A stretch of 64,000 nt of DNA from Tatumella terrea (GTDB lineage Bacteria > Pseudomonadota > Gammaproteobacteria > Enterobacterales > Enterobacteriaceae): positions 186,001-250,000 of the forward strand of contig NZ_BAAAFX010000017.1 of assembly GCF_039523755.1 (NCBI RefSeq), read 5' to 3'. This document shows positions 34,219 through 42,580 of the stretch, in pieces; position 1 is the stretch's first letter, and each line of letters opens with the position of its first letter. The notes under the pieces were generated by a model. That model was not told the origin of the DNA. It did no database searches and saw only the letters and a list, made by a program, of their open reading frames with translations. Made by a program: the position numbers and the translations under genes.

Positions 34219-34722
34219 ATGCCAGGATCCAAGGTCTTTCTCCCGCAGGCTATCCCGGCCCCGGTGCTGGCCGCCGTCATCTCGATTATTGCTACGCGTT
34301 TATTTAATTTGCTGATGCTGGTACTGCTGTTCAGGTCGGACACGGGCGGCACTCTGAGCGAAATACTCCGTCTTAGCCTGCTGCCGGATTATCGCTTACT
34401 GTTTATGCTGATGGGCGGGGTATTTCTGTTTGAAGCGGGGAGTGTACTGATGCTGCTGAGGGGAAGCTACCACTGGCGGACTCTGTTTATCTGCTGTCAG
34501 TGTCTGGTACTGTTACTGATCCTTTTCAGGGGCCGGGGCGAGGGCCTGTCGTGTTTGCCGGGTATCGATCCTGCTGACAGCCACCATTTCGTCCGGCATA
34601 TCCTGCTGCAGAAGATACCTGATTTATTGATTATCCTGCTGTTATGTGTACCTGCCAGCAGTCGTGCCTTCTTCAGACGGGTCCCGGGGCCGCCGGCTGG
34701 TCACGGAGAGCAGGAGAGATAA
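34219..34722 (+). CDS. ybjO: YbjO family inner membrane protein (DUF2593)
   Basis: The 167-residue protein has four hydrophobic segments. The C-terminal end LLQKIPDLLIILLLCVPASS, followed by RAFFRR, matches the QKLPDMLILMLLFVP ending of E. coli YbjO, and its position just before the art operon agrees. The ATG at 34219 has a near-perfect Shine-Dalgarno, TAAAGGAGG, at 8 bp. A longer frame from 34117 lacks this. Much of the middle has diverged. The function is unknown. Confidence 0.78.
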   Translation: MPGSKVFLPQAIPAPVLAAVISIIATRLFNLLMLVLLFRSDTGGTLSEILRLSLLPDYRLLFMLMGGVFLFEAGSVLMLLRGSYHWRTLFICCQCLVLLLILFRGRGEGLSCLPGIDPADSHHFVRHILLQKIPDLLIILLLCVPASSRAFFRRVPGPPAGHGEQER

Positions 34723-34724
34723 CT

Positions 34725-34750
34725 GCGGGGCCGGAGGTTTCCGGCCCCGC
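34725..34750. terminator. Hairpin between ybjO and artM
   Basis: A 10-bp perfect GC stem, GCGGGGCCGG/CCGGCCCCGC, with a six-base loop lies between the convergent stops. It has no T-tract. Confidence 0.6.
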
Positions 34751-34759
34751 AACGGAAGG

Positions 34760-35428
34760 TCAGCTACGACGCTCAAAACGTAATGCGTAATATTCCAGAC
34801 CCCGCAACAGCAGAGTCAGGAGCCCGTTAACACACAGGTAGATGATCCCTGCGGCCACAAACACCGACACATCGTAGGTACGCCCATACAACAATTGCCC
34901 TTCACCCATGACATCCATCAGCGTGATGGTATAGGCCAGTGATGTGCTTTTAAATATCAGCACGACCTCATTGGAATAGGCCGATAACGCCCGTTTAAAC
35001 GCATAGGGTAGCAGTATTCTCATGGTCTGATGACGGCTCATCCCCAGCGCAGCACAGGATTGCCATTGACCTTTCGGGATGGCTTTCACCGCACCATAAA
35101 AAAGCTGTGTCGTATACGCGGCACTGTTCAGCGAGAGTGCGAGAATGGCACAAAACCAGGGCTGAGAGAGCAGGGACCAGAGCCATGGGTAGTGCTCTAA
35201 CTGCGGAAACTGCCCGGGGCCGTAATAAATCAGGAAAATCTGTACCAGCAGCGGTGTCCCGGTAAACAGGGTAATATAGATATTCACCACCCGCCCCGCC
35301 AGCGGCTTTTTCAGTGCAAGGATCAGGGTGAAGCCTACCGCCAGCACCAGAGCTATCAGTAAAGAACTGAGCGTCAGGAACAGGCTGGTATGCAGACCTT
35401 TCAGTAACTGAGGAAAGTATTCTGCCAT
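34760..35428 (-). CDS. artM: Arginine ABC transporter permease ArtM
   Basis: A 222-residue permease of the polar amino acid HisM/GlnP family with five membrane helices. The EAA-type loop reads GAVKAIPKGQWQSCAALGMS. Together with ArtQ, ArtP and the binding protein ArtI it imports L-arginine. Its length equals E. coli ArtM. The start overlaps the artQ stop by one base, so translation is likely coupled. It is the last gene of artPIQM. Confidence 0.95.
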   Translation of the reverse strand: MAEYFPQLLKGLHTSLFLTLSSLLIALVLAVGFTLILALKKPLAGRVVNIYITLFTGTPLLVQIFLIYYGPGQFPQLEHYPWLWSLLSQPWFCAILALSLNSAAYTTQLFYGAVKAIPKGQWQSCAALGMSRHQTMRILLPYAFKRALSAYSNEVVLIFKSTSLAYTITLMDVMGEGQLLYGRTYDVSVFVAAGIIYLCVNGLLTLLLRGLEYYALRFERRS

Positions 35429-36144
35429 TATGCAGACTCCTGGTCGAAACGGGTCGCACGTTGTTCAATTCGCCGTAAAATGTACTGACTGAACAGCGTG
35501 ATGATCAGGTAAATGGCGGCCGCCAGCAGATACCAGGTAAACGGCTGCTGGGTACGGGTGGCAATACTTTTGGTCTGTAGCATTAAGTCATTAACGCTGA
35601 TCAGCGAAACCAGCGCAGTATCTTTCAGCAATACCAGCCACTGGTTACCCAGTCCCGGTAAGGCATGACGCCACATCTGCGGTAAAATCAGCCGGTAGAA
35701 GATGGTGAATTTTTTCATCCCCAACGCCATACCGGATTCACGTTGCCCCGCGGGAACGGCTTTCAGAGCCCCGCGCAGGGTCTGGGAGGCATAGGCCGAA
35801 TAGAGCAGCGCCAGAGAAATCACACCGCAAAGAAACGGGCTGACATTAAAATCAGTGATGTTCATCTGAACATGCAGCCGGGTCACACCGAGCGGGATGT
35901 CAAAACCATCGGAGAGCGTCAGCAGCAACTGGGAGGATCCGAAATAAATCCCCAACACCACCAGGATCTCCGGCAGACCCCGCAGTAATGTCACCAGTAC
36001 TGTCCCGGGCCAGGCGAAGATCTTAAAACGCAACGATTCCCAGCCGGCGAACACTATCGCCAGTAACAGCCCGAGCACTAATGCGCAGACGGCAAGGCCG
36101 ACGGTCATCCCGGCGGCGCTTGCGAGTGGAAATAACTCACTCAT
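35428..36144 (-). CDS. artQ: Arginine ABC transporter permease ArtQ
   Basis: A 238-residue permease with five or six helices, the same length as E. coli ArtQ. The ABC-contact loop is GALKAVPAGQRESGMALGMKK. It forms the membrane channel with ArtM. It is six bases downstream of artI and overlaps artM by one base. Confidence 0.95.
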   Translation of the reverse strand: MSELFPLASAAGMTVGLAVCALVLGLLLAIVFAGWESLRFKIFAWPGTVLVTLLRGLPEILVVLGIYFGSSQLLLTLSDGFDIPLGVTRLHVQMNITDFNVSPFLCGVISLALLYSAYASQTLRGALKAVPAGQRESGMALGMKKFTIFYRLILPQMWRHALPGLGNQWLVLLKDTALVSLISVNDLMLQTKSIATRTQQPFTWYLLAAAIYLIITLFSQYILRRIEQRATRFDQESA

Positions 36145-36150
36145 TGGCGA

Positions 36151-36882
36151 TTACTGCTGGAACCATTTGTGGTAGATGGTCTGGTAAGTGCCGTCGGCTT
36201 TCACTTCGGCCAGGCCCTGATCCAGTTGTTTTTGCAGAGCCGAATTCCCCTGACGGACCGCAATCCCTAAACCGGTACCGAAATAGTCTTTATCGGTGAC
36301 TTTATTACCGACACTGCTAAGTTTGGGATCTTTCTTCAGCCATTCATTCACCACGGCAGTATCACCAAACACGGCATTCACTCGACCGTTTTTCAGGTCC
36401 AGCATCGCGTTCTGATAGCTGTCATAAGGCACCATGGTGATCTCAGGATGCTTATCGGTAAGGTATTTCTGATGTGTCGTGCCGTTCTGAACCCCGACGC
36501 GTAAGCCTTTTAAGGCGGCAATGCTGGCAACTTTGCCTTTCTGTGCGATAAATAACGCGGAGTTATCGTAATACGGTTTGGTGAACAGCACCTGTTTTTC
36601 ACGATCAGGTGTGATATCCATCCCGGCCATAACCACATCATAGCGACGGAATTTCAGGCCCGGGATCAGGCTGTCAAATGACTGGTTAGTGAATTCACAG
36701 GTGGCATCGATCTTTTTACAAATCGCATCCGCCAGATCAACATCAAAGCCCTGGATTTTATTATCGGCCCCGACAAATTCAAACGGAGGATAAGAGGCTT
36801 CGGTCGCAAAATGTAAGGTTGTGGCTGCGGAAGCACTCAGGCTGGCACCGGCAAACAGGGCGGCTAAAAGAATTTTTTTCAT
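36151..36882 (-). CDS. artI: Arginine-binding periplasmic protein ArtI
   Basis: A 243-residue precursor with a signal peptide ending at SASA (residue 19) and a type II solute-binding fold. FATEASYPPFEF, SLIPGLKFRRYDVVMAGMDIT, NGTTHQKYL and YFGTGLGIAVRQGN are diagnostic. FATEASYPPFE is closer to E. coli ArtI than to ArtJ, and the place inside the operon agrees. The ATG at 36882 yields a proper signal peptide, whereas an earlier in-frame start would overlap artP. No separate artJ is present. Confidence 0.93.
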   Translation of the reverse strand: MKKILLAALFAGASLSASAATTLHFATEASYPPFEFVGADNKIQGFDVDLADAICKKIDATCEFTNQSFDSLIPGLKFRRYDVVMAGMDITPDREKQVLFTKPYYDNSALFIAQKGKVASIAALKGLRVGVQNGTTHQKYLTDKHPEITMVPYDSYQNAMLDLKNGRVNAVFGDTAVVNEWLKKDPKLSSVGNKVTDKDYFGTGLGIAVRQGNSALQKQLDQGLAEVKADGTYQTIYHKWFQQ

Positions 36883-36895
36883 AATGAGTCCCGGA

Positions 36896-37624
36896 TTAAT
36901 GTGAAAGATAATGTGCGAACTGAGGGGTCTGCGGGTGAGTGAAACGACTGGCATCACCCTGCTCAATAATATGTCCGTTTTCCATGTAAACCACCTGGCT
37001 TGCCGTCTTACGGGCAAATTCCACCTCGTGGGTCACGATAACCTGCGTAATATTGGTCCGTGCCAGCTCGCGAATAATATCGACGACCTGACCGGTGATT
37101 TCCGGATCCAGCGCGGCGGTAGGCTCATCGAAAAGCAGCACCTGAGGCTCCATCATCAATGCCCTGGCAATAGCAACACGTTGCTGTTGCCCCCCGGACA
37201 GGTGCAGGGGAAAACGATCGGCAAACGTGCTGAGTTTAAGACGTTCAAGCAGTGCGCTGGCGCGCTGACGAGCCGCCGTTTTATTCAATCCCAGCACACG
37301 ACAGGGCGCTTCCGTCAGGTTCTGCATGACGGTCAGATGAGGCCACAGATTGTACTGCTGGAATACAATACCGACATTACGCCGTAACTCACGAATAGCC
37401 TGCTCAGAGGGCTTATCCCGGAAGTTAAAGCGGTTACCGGCGATGGACAGTTCCCCGGTACGCGGCATTTCAAGCAGATTGAGTACCCGCAGGAGCGAGC
37501 TTTTACCCGCACCGCTTGGGCCGAGCAAAACCATCGTTTCACCCTGCGGACAATTCAGTCCGATATCAAACAGTGCCTGGTGATCGCCGTAAAAGCAATT
37601 TATCCCGTTTAGTTGAATACTCAT
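36896..37624 (-). CDS. artP: Arginine ABC transporter ATP-binding protein ArtP
   Basis: A 242-residue ABC ATPase of the same length as E. coli ArtP. Walker A is LLGPSGAGKSS, the signature is LSGGQQQRVAIARAL, and Walker B is LLFDEPTAALDPE with VTHEVEF as the switch His. It powers arginine import. It is the first gene of artPIQM, divergent from amiD. Confidence 0.96.
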   Translation of the reverse strand: MSIQLNGINCFYGDHQALFDIGLNCPQGETMVLLGPSGAGKSSLLRVLNLLEMPRTGELSIAGNRFNFRDKPSEQAIRELRRNVGIVFQQYNLWPHLTVMQNLTEAPCRVLGLNKTAARQRASALLERLKLSTFADRFPLHLSGGQQQRVAIARALMMEPQVLLFDEPTAALDPEITGQVVDIIRELARTNITQVIVTHEVEFARKTASQVVYMENGHIIEQGDASRFTHPQTPQFAHYLSH

Positions 37625-37633
37625 GCGTAAAAA

Positions 37634-37665
37634 TTGAATAGTAATAAAGTAGGACGAATAGTAAC
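37634..37665 (-). promoter_or_regulatory. Candidate ArgR-type operator upstream of artP
   Basis: The 9-mer GAATAGTAA occurs twice, at 37636 and 37656, exactly 20 bp apart, 10-40 bp before the artP start. Read on the gene strand this gives TTACTATTC halves that resemble ARG-box halves (consensus TGAATWWWWATTCA). ARG boxes usually occur in pairs with similar spacing. Each box is imperfect, so this is a tentative call. Confidence 0.35.
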
Positions 37666-37809
37666 GTCGCCAGCATAGTTATGCAATTCCGGGCGCTGGA
37701 AATTTATTTAAATACGCGTCAGAGTCAAAAAAGCAGCACAAAATTTTGTCAGTCAGCGGAGGCTTGCGTATGCTTTAGCCTGTTTATTATCGCTTTTTGG
37801 CGGGGACGC

Positions 37810-38631
37810 ATGAAAAAAATCTGGTTATGGAGTGTACTGCTGTTAAGCGGTTGTCATTCAGGCACCGGAGACCGTCAGGTGTTTACCGTCGATCACCATC
37901 TGAATGCCCGAAGCCAGGAACCACGGGTGAAAATGGTCGTCATTCACTATACGGCTGAAGATAATGCCAGCTCCCTGCGCCTGCTCAGTCAGGGGGATGT
38001 CAGCGCACATTATCTGATAACCTCCCCCGATGGAAAGTCAGCCCCCGCGGTGACCGTTTATCAGCTGGTGCCGGAATCCCGTGTTGCCTGGCATGCCGGC
38101 GTGAGTGGCTGGCGCGGCTATACCCATCTGAACAGTATTTCGATAGGCATAGAGATGGTTAATCCTGGGTATTACCGCAAAGGCGGCATGACGACCTGTA
38201 CCCTTTACCCGCCATCGCAACTCTTAGCGCTGGAAAGCCTTCTGCAGACGCTGGTGAAGCGTTATGCCATCACTCCGGTGAATATCGTCGGCCACAGTGA
38301 TGTGGCACCTTCACGAAAACAGGACCCCGGCCCCTGTTTTCCATGGCGCAGTCTGGCAAACGCCGGGCTGGGTGCCTGGCCGGATGCGGGGACTGTCTCA
38401 CAGTTTCTGGCAGGGCGTTCAGCCAGAGCCCCTGCAGACCCCCGGGTGCTGATAGCGTTACTGTCCCGTTATGGTTATCCCGTCACCGATCCTGCCTCAC
38501 AAAGTGAACAGACCCGGCTTATTCGCGCCTTTCAGATGCATTTCCGGCCGGCAGGGGTGACCGGCAAAGCCGATGCTGAAACCGAAGCTATTGCGCGGGC
38601 ATTGCTCAGTAAATACGGCACCCTGCACTGA
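37810..38631 (+). CDS. amiD: N-acetylmuramyl-L-alanine amidase AmiD (lipoprotein)
   Basis: A 273-residue outer-membrane lipoprotein with lipobox LLSGC (Cys15). The Amidase_2 zinc enzyme domain keeps VVIHYTAED (zinc His), WHAGVSGWRG, SIGIEMVNPG and GHSDVAPSRKQDPGP (zinc His and Asp). A C-terminal peptidoglycan-binding-like domain ends in AFQMHFRP-GKADAETEAIARALL. It cleaves the amide between MurNAc and L-Ala, including anhydro-muropeptides. The ATG at 37810 gives the proper lipoprotein signal. The E. coli neighbours ybjP and ybjQ are missing. Confidence 0.93.
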   Translation: MKKIWLWSVLLLSGCHSGTGDRQVFTVDHHLNARSQEPRVKMVVIHYTAEDNASSLRLLSQGDVSAHYLITSPDGKSAPAVTVYQLVPESRVAWHAGVSGWRGYTHLNSISIGIEMVNPGYYRKGGMTTCTLYPPSQLLALESLLQTLVKRYAITPVNIVGHSDVAPSRKQDPGPCFPWRSLANAGLGAWPDAGTVSQFLAGRSARAPADPRVLIALLSRYGYPVTDPASQSEQTRLIRAFQMHFRPAGVTGKADAETEAIARALLSKYGTLH

Positions 38632-38647
38632 CGCGGCCGGGCCGGGG

Positions 38648-39649
38648 CTATTGCTGTAAAAAGGCCTTCCAGGCCTCGACGACTTTCTGAAGTGCCGGGC
38701 GGGGGGTATTCAGGTGAGTGACCAGACGCGTGCCGTAGCCAAAGCTGATACGAATATTCCGTGCATCCATCCATTGCTGTAACGGTGCAATCTGTGCCTC
38801 CGGCAGGCCGATAAACAGCATATTTGTCTGCCGGCTAATGACTTCGATACCGAGCTCCGTTAATTCAGCCGCCAGCCAGCGGGCGTTTTCGTGGTCTTCA
38901 GCCAGTCTCTCCACATTATTGTCGAGCGCATAAATCCCTGCGGCGGCCAGAATACCGGCCTGGCGCATCCCGCCCCCGGTCATTTTTCGCCAGCGACAGG
39001 CTTCTTCAATAAACTCGTGACTGCCGCAGAGCAGGGACCCGACCGGTGCCCCCAGACCTTTTGACAGGCATATCGACAGCGTATCGCAGTACCGGCTTAA
39101 CGCGTCCAGTGGCTGACCACTGGCAACAGCCGCATTAAAAATCCGCGCCCCATCGGTGTGTAAGGCCAGCTGATGCTGACGGGAAAAAGCAAAGACTTCG
39201 GCCAGCCAGTCAGAGGGCAGCACTTTTCCATGATGAGTATTTTCGATGCTGATAAGGCGGGTTCGGGCAAAATGAATATCACGGGGTTTAATGGCCTCAC
39301 GGACAATGTCCAGCGGCAGGGTGCCGTCCGCATTTTCCATCACGGGCTGGGGCTGGATACTACCTAACACTGCCGCGCCACCGGCCTCATAGCGATAATT
39401 ATGGGCATGCTGCCCGGCAATATATTCGTCGCCCCGCTGACAATGGCTGAGCAATGCCACCAGATTCGCCTGAGTTCCGCTGGGAAAGAAAAGGGCTGCC
39501 TGCTTACCGCTCAGTGCAGCGGCTTTTTCCTGTAGCGCGTTAACTGTCGGGTCATCACCGTAAACGTCATCTCCTGTCGCGGCAGAGGTCATTTTACGTA
39601 ACATTTCAGCCCCGGGCTGGGTCACTGTATCACTTCGTAAGTCAATCAC
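38648..39649 (-). CDS. ltaE: Low-specificity L-threonine aldolase LtaE
   Basis: A 333-residue pyridoxal-phosphate enzyme, fold type I, of the same length as E. coli LtaE. It starts MIDLRSDTVTQP. The PLP lysine is in SICLSKGLGAPVGS, and HTDGARIFNAAVA is the cofactor-binding strand. It splits L-threonine and L-allo-threonine to glycine and acetaldehyde. It is downstream of poxB on the same strand, as in E. coli, and separated by a hairpin. Confidence 0.95.
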   Translation of the reverse strand: MIDLRSDTVTQPGAEMLRKMTSAATGDDVYGDDPTVNALQEKAAALSGKQAALFFPSGTQANLVALLSHCQRGDEYIAGQHAHNYRYEAGGAAVLGSIQPQPVMENADGTLPLDIVREAIKPRDIHFARTRLISIENTHHGKVLPSDWLAEVFAFSRQHQLALHTDGARIFNAAVASGQPLDALSRYCDTLSICLSKGLGAPVGSLLCGSHEFIEEACRWRKMTGGGMRQAGILAAAGIYALDNNVERLAEDHENARWLAAELTELGIEVISRQTNMLFIGLPEAQIAPLQQWMDARNIRISFGYGTRLVTHLNTPRPALQKVVEAWKAFLQQ

Positions 39650-39667
39650 ATCAGGCTCCGTCGTCAG

Positions 39668-39704
39668 TAAAAAATCAGCAGGCCGGCCACTGTCCGTTGC
39701 CGGC
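39668..39704 (-). terminator. Hairpin between poxB and ltaE
   Basis: The stem GGCCGGC/GCCGGCC has an 11-nt loop. TTTTTT follows on the minus strand about 8 bases after the stem, so it may partly terminate poxB transcription before ltaE. Confidence 0.5.
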
Positions 39705-39713
39705 CTTACCCTT

Positions 39714-41435
39714 TTACCGCAGCCAGTTCGTTTTCGCCAGACCCATCACCTCATTCCCGCGGCCATTAATGATGGCCCGGATCATATACAGACTGAAACC
39801 TTTCGCCTGCTCAAGTTTTATTTTCGGCGGGATCACCAGTTCATCACCGGCGGTCGTCACGTTCACCAGCACCGGGCCCGGATGATCAAAGGCCTGTTGC
39901 AGCGCATCGGGCAGGGCAGACGCTTTCTCAACATTAATCCCTTTGATATTACAGGCCGCCGCGATGGCAGCGAAATCCGGATTGACCAGTTCAGTACCAT
40001 CGGTCAGAAAACCGCCGGCCTGCATTTCCATGGCAACAAACCCCAGGACACTGTTATTAAAGATGATCAGTTTTACCGGTAAGTTATGTTGCGCAATGGA
40101 AAGTAAATCACCCATCAGCATGGCAAACCCGCCATCTCCGCACAGAGCTACCACCTGACGCTGCGGGTCGACCGACTGAGCCCCCATTGCCTGTGGCATG
40201 GCGTTGGCCATCGAACCGTGGTTAAACGACCCCAGCAGGCGGCGGCGACCGTTCATTTTCAGATAGCGGGCCGCCCAGACGGTCGGGGTACCGACATCGC
40301 AGGTGAATACCGCATCTTCACTGGCCAGCAAACTGATCTGGCTGGCCAGATATTGCGGGTGAATGGCTTGTTCGTCATCAGGGATCGCTAAATCATCCAG
40401 GTCCCGGCGCGCATCCTGATAATGATTAATGGCCCTGTCGAGATGTTTCCGGTTCTTTTTTTCCTCCAGACGGGGAAGCAGCAGCATCAGCGTGGCTTTC
40501 ACATCCCCTGTTAGCGGAAGGTCGACAGGGCAGTGTGCCCCCAGGCTGCCTGCAGAAATATCGAGCTGAATGATTTTCGCATCGGTGGGATAGAAAGCGC
40601 GATAAGGGAAGCGAGTCCCCAGCAGCACCAGCGTATCGGCTTTCTGCATGGCCTGATAGCCGGAAGAGAAACCAATGAATCCGGTCATTCCGACATCATA
40701 AGGGTTATCGTATTCCAGATGCTCTTTGCCACGCAGTGCATGCACGATGGGGGCTTTCAGCTTTTCAGCCAGCGCGGTTACTTCGGCGTGTGCACCCGCA
40801 CAACCGCTGCCACACATTAGCGTGATATTTTCGGACTGATTCAGCATGGCGGCCAGCGTTTCGAGCTGTAACAGCGGAGGGACGGAGATCGGCGCTACCG
40901 GCGGGTACCAGGCGGGTGTGGCTTTTTCCGGCGCCGGCTCCAGGGCCACATCGCCGGGTAAAACGATGACGGAGACGCCGCCTTCCACGAAAGCTTTTCG
41001 CATTGCAATGGCCAGCACCTGTGGTAACTGCTCCGGATTCGTCACCATCTCACAATAATGGCTGCACTCCTGAAACAGGGATTGCGGGTGAGTTTCCTGG
41101 AAATAACCACTGCCGATTTCGCTGGAAGGGATATGCGCCGCGATGGCCAGCACCGGCACCTTGTTGCGGTGACAGTCAAACAGTCCGTTAATGAGATGCA
41201 GGTTACCCGGGCCGCAGGAGCCGGCACAGACCGCGAGCTGGCCGGTGATCTGAGCTTCAGCACCGGCGGCAAAGGCGGCGACCTCTTCATGACGGGTGGA
41301 CATCCACTCAATGGTCCCCAGCTTATTCAGGCTGTCACTGAGGCCATTCAGGGAGTCGCCGGTGACTCCCCAGATACGTTTTACACCGGCAAGTTCCAGA
41401 CTTTTTATAAGAAATGACGCAACCGTATTTTTCAT
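39714..41435 (-). CDS. poxB: Pyruvate:ubiquinone oxidoreductase PoxB
   Basis: A 573-residue thiamine-diphosphate and FAD enzyme that converts pyruvate to acetate and CO2 and feeds electrons to the quinone pool. The catalytic Glu is in STRHEEVAAFAAGAEAQ. The ThDP motif is GDGGFAMLMGDLLS-...-NNSVLGF. The lipid-activated C-terminal helix (LEQAKGFSLYMIRAIINGRG) and terminal AKTNWLR are intact. Length and sequence follow E. coli PoxB (572). hcp-hcr, next to it in E. coli, are absent. Confidence 0.96.
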   Translation of the reverse strand: MKNTVASFLIKSLELAGVKRIWGVTGDSLNGLSDSLNKLGTIEWMSTRHEEVAAFAAGAEAQITGQLAVCAGSCGPGNLHLINGLFDCHRNKVPVLAIAAHIPSSEIGSGYFQETHPQSLFQECSHYCEMVTNPEQLPQVLAIAMRKAFVEGGVSVIVLPGDVALEPAPEKATPAWYPPVAPISVPPLLQLETLAAMLNQSENITLMCGSGCAGAHAEVTALAEKLKAPIVHALRGKEHLEYDNPYDVGMTGFIGFSSGYQAMQKADTLVLLGTRFPYRAFYPTDAKIIQLDISAGSLGAHCPVDLPLTGDVKATLMLLLPRLEEKKNRKHLDRAINHYQDARRDLDDLAIPDDEQAIHPQYLASQISLLASEDAVFTCDVGTPTVWAARYLKMNGRRRLLGSFNHGSMANAMPQAMGAQSVDPQRQVVALCGDGGFAMLMGDLLSIAQHNLPVKLIIFNNSVLGFVAMEMQAGGFLTDGTELVNPDFAAIAAACNIKGINVEKASALPDALQQAFDHPGPVLVNVTTAGDELVIPPKIKLEQAKGFSLYMIRAIINGRGNEVMGLAKTNWLR

Positions 41436-41558
41436 TACTGACTCCCTGGAATAAAACCGGTCCGACCGGGACGGTTATGAGTACGAATAATGAACAAAAT
41501 TGTAGCGTATCTGGCAACAATTGCCCGGAAAAGCGCGGAACGTGATCGTTACCGGCGC

Positions 41559-42458
41559 TCAGGCGGAAAAGAACGCGATCATGATCGGAGCCAGCAGACT
41601 CATAATAAAACCATGAACGATCGCCGCAGGTACAATCCCGGATCCGCCGGCGCGTTGCAGTACCGGCAGGGTAAAGTCCATGGAGGTCGCGCCGCATAAT
41701 CCCAGTGCTGTCGAACGATAACGGCGGATAAGCAACGGGATCAGCATCATTGAGATCAGTTCCCGTAACAGATCCACCAGAAAAGCGCTGTTACCAATCA
41801 CCGGCCCGAACGCATTGGTCATTAAAATACCGGACAGAGAATACCAGCCGAAACCACTGGAAAGTGCCAGTCCGGTTTTCACCGGTAATCCGAGCAGCAG
41901 GGCGGCGAGTATTCCTGCGGGCAGAGAACTGACCAGCACGATGGCCGCGACGGTCACGCCCTGACGGTTAAACAGGATTTGTCGCAGGTTCATACCACTG
42001 GCACGTAACTGGATACCTACCAGTAACAGCAGCAGTAACAGGGCATATTCACCCGCCCGGGTGGCATTTTGTAAGACCGGCCAGTGGGTTAATCCGATAA
42101 GAAATCCGGCAATCACAACACCGCACATTTTCAGTGAGTCCAGCAGCATATGCAGCCGGGAAGGTAGCGGGCCGGAAGCATGAGCAGCCGGTGAAGGGAC
42201 GATACGGTCAAATAATCTCAACGCCAGAAAATTACAGACTAAAATGCAAAGAGCGCAGATCAGAGTGATCCGGACAATCACCATCAGGTTCGCGGTCAGA
42301 TTGTCCACGAATGCCAGGCTCACTCCCATAAATAACAGAATAATGTAGACCATGCGGGTCAGTGCGTAATTCGCGGCTTTCAGAATACCGGGACGCCGTA
42401 CAGGCAGCAGGTAACCCGCAACCAAAGGAATGAGAATAATGAGTAAACCGGAATACAT
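41559..42458 (-). CDS. lysO: L-lysine exporter LysO
   Basis: A 299-residue inner-membrane protein of the LysO (DUF340, YbjE) family with about eight helices. GFGWYSLSGILMTNAFGPVIG and RSTALGLCGATSMDFTLPVLQR are nearly identical to E. coli. Acidic residues in the membrane are typical. It exports lysine and thialysine, and in E. coli ArgP controls it. Divergent from ybjD. aqpZ, which separates them in E. coli, is missing. Confidence 0.94.
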   Translation of the reverse strand: MYSGLLIILIPLVAGYLLPVRRPGILKAANYALTRMVYIILLFMGVSLAFVDNLTANLMVIVRITLICALCILVCNFLALRLFDRIVPSPAAHASGPLPSRLHMLLDSLKMCGVVIAGFLIGLTHWPVLQNATRAGEYALLLLLLLVGIQLRASGMNLRQILFNRQGVTVAAIVLVSSLPAGILAALLLGLPVKTGLALSSGFGWYSLSGILMTNAFGPVIGNSAFLVDLLRELISMMLIPLLIRRYRSTALGLCGATSMDFTLPVLQRAGGSGIVPAAIVHGFIMSLLAPIMIAFFSA

Positions 42459-42580
42459 AAGAAGCCCAGAAAAGGTAATTATCAGAGAATCAGGTTATCT
42501 GATTGATATTGGTCAGTAAATAAAATACTGATGGCTGTTTTCCGGCCTGTCAGTTTTTCCTTATGGAGTCGAATTCCCCG

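Noticed and set aside
41058..41417. 119-codon plus-strand frame inside poxB
   Set aside because: It is antisense to a highly conserved enzyme segment, with no independent support.
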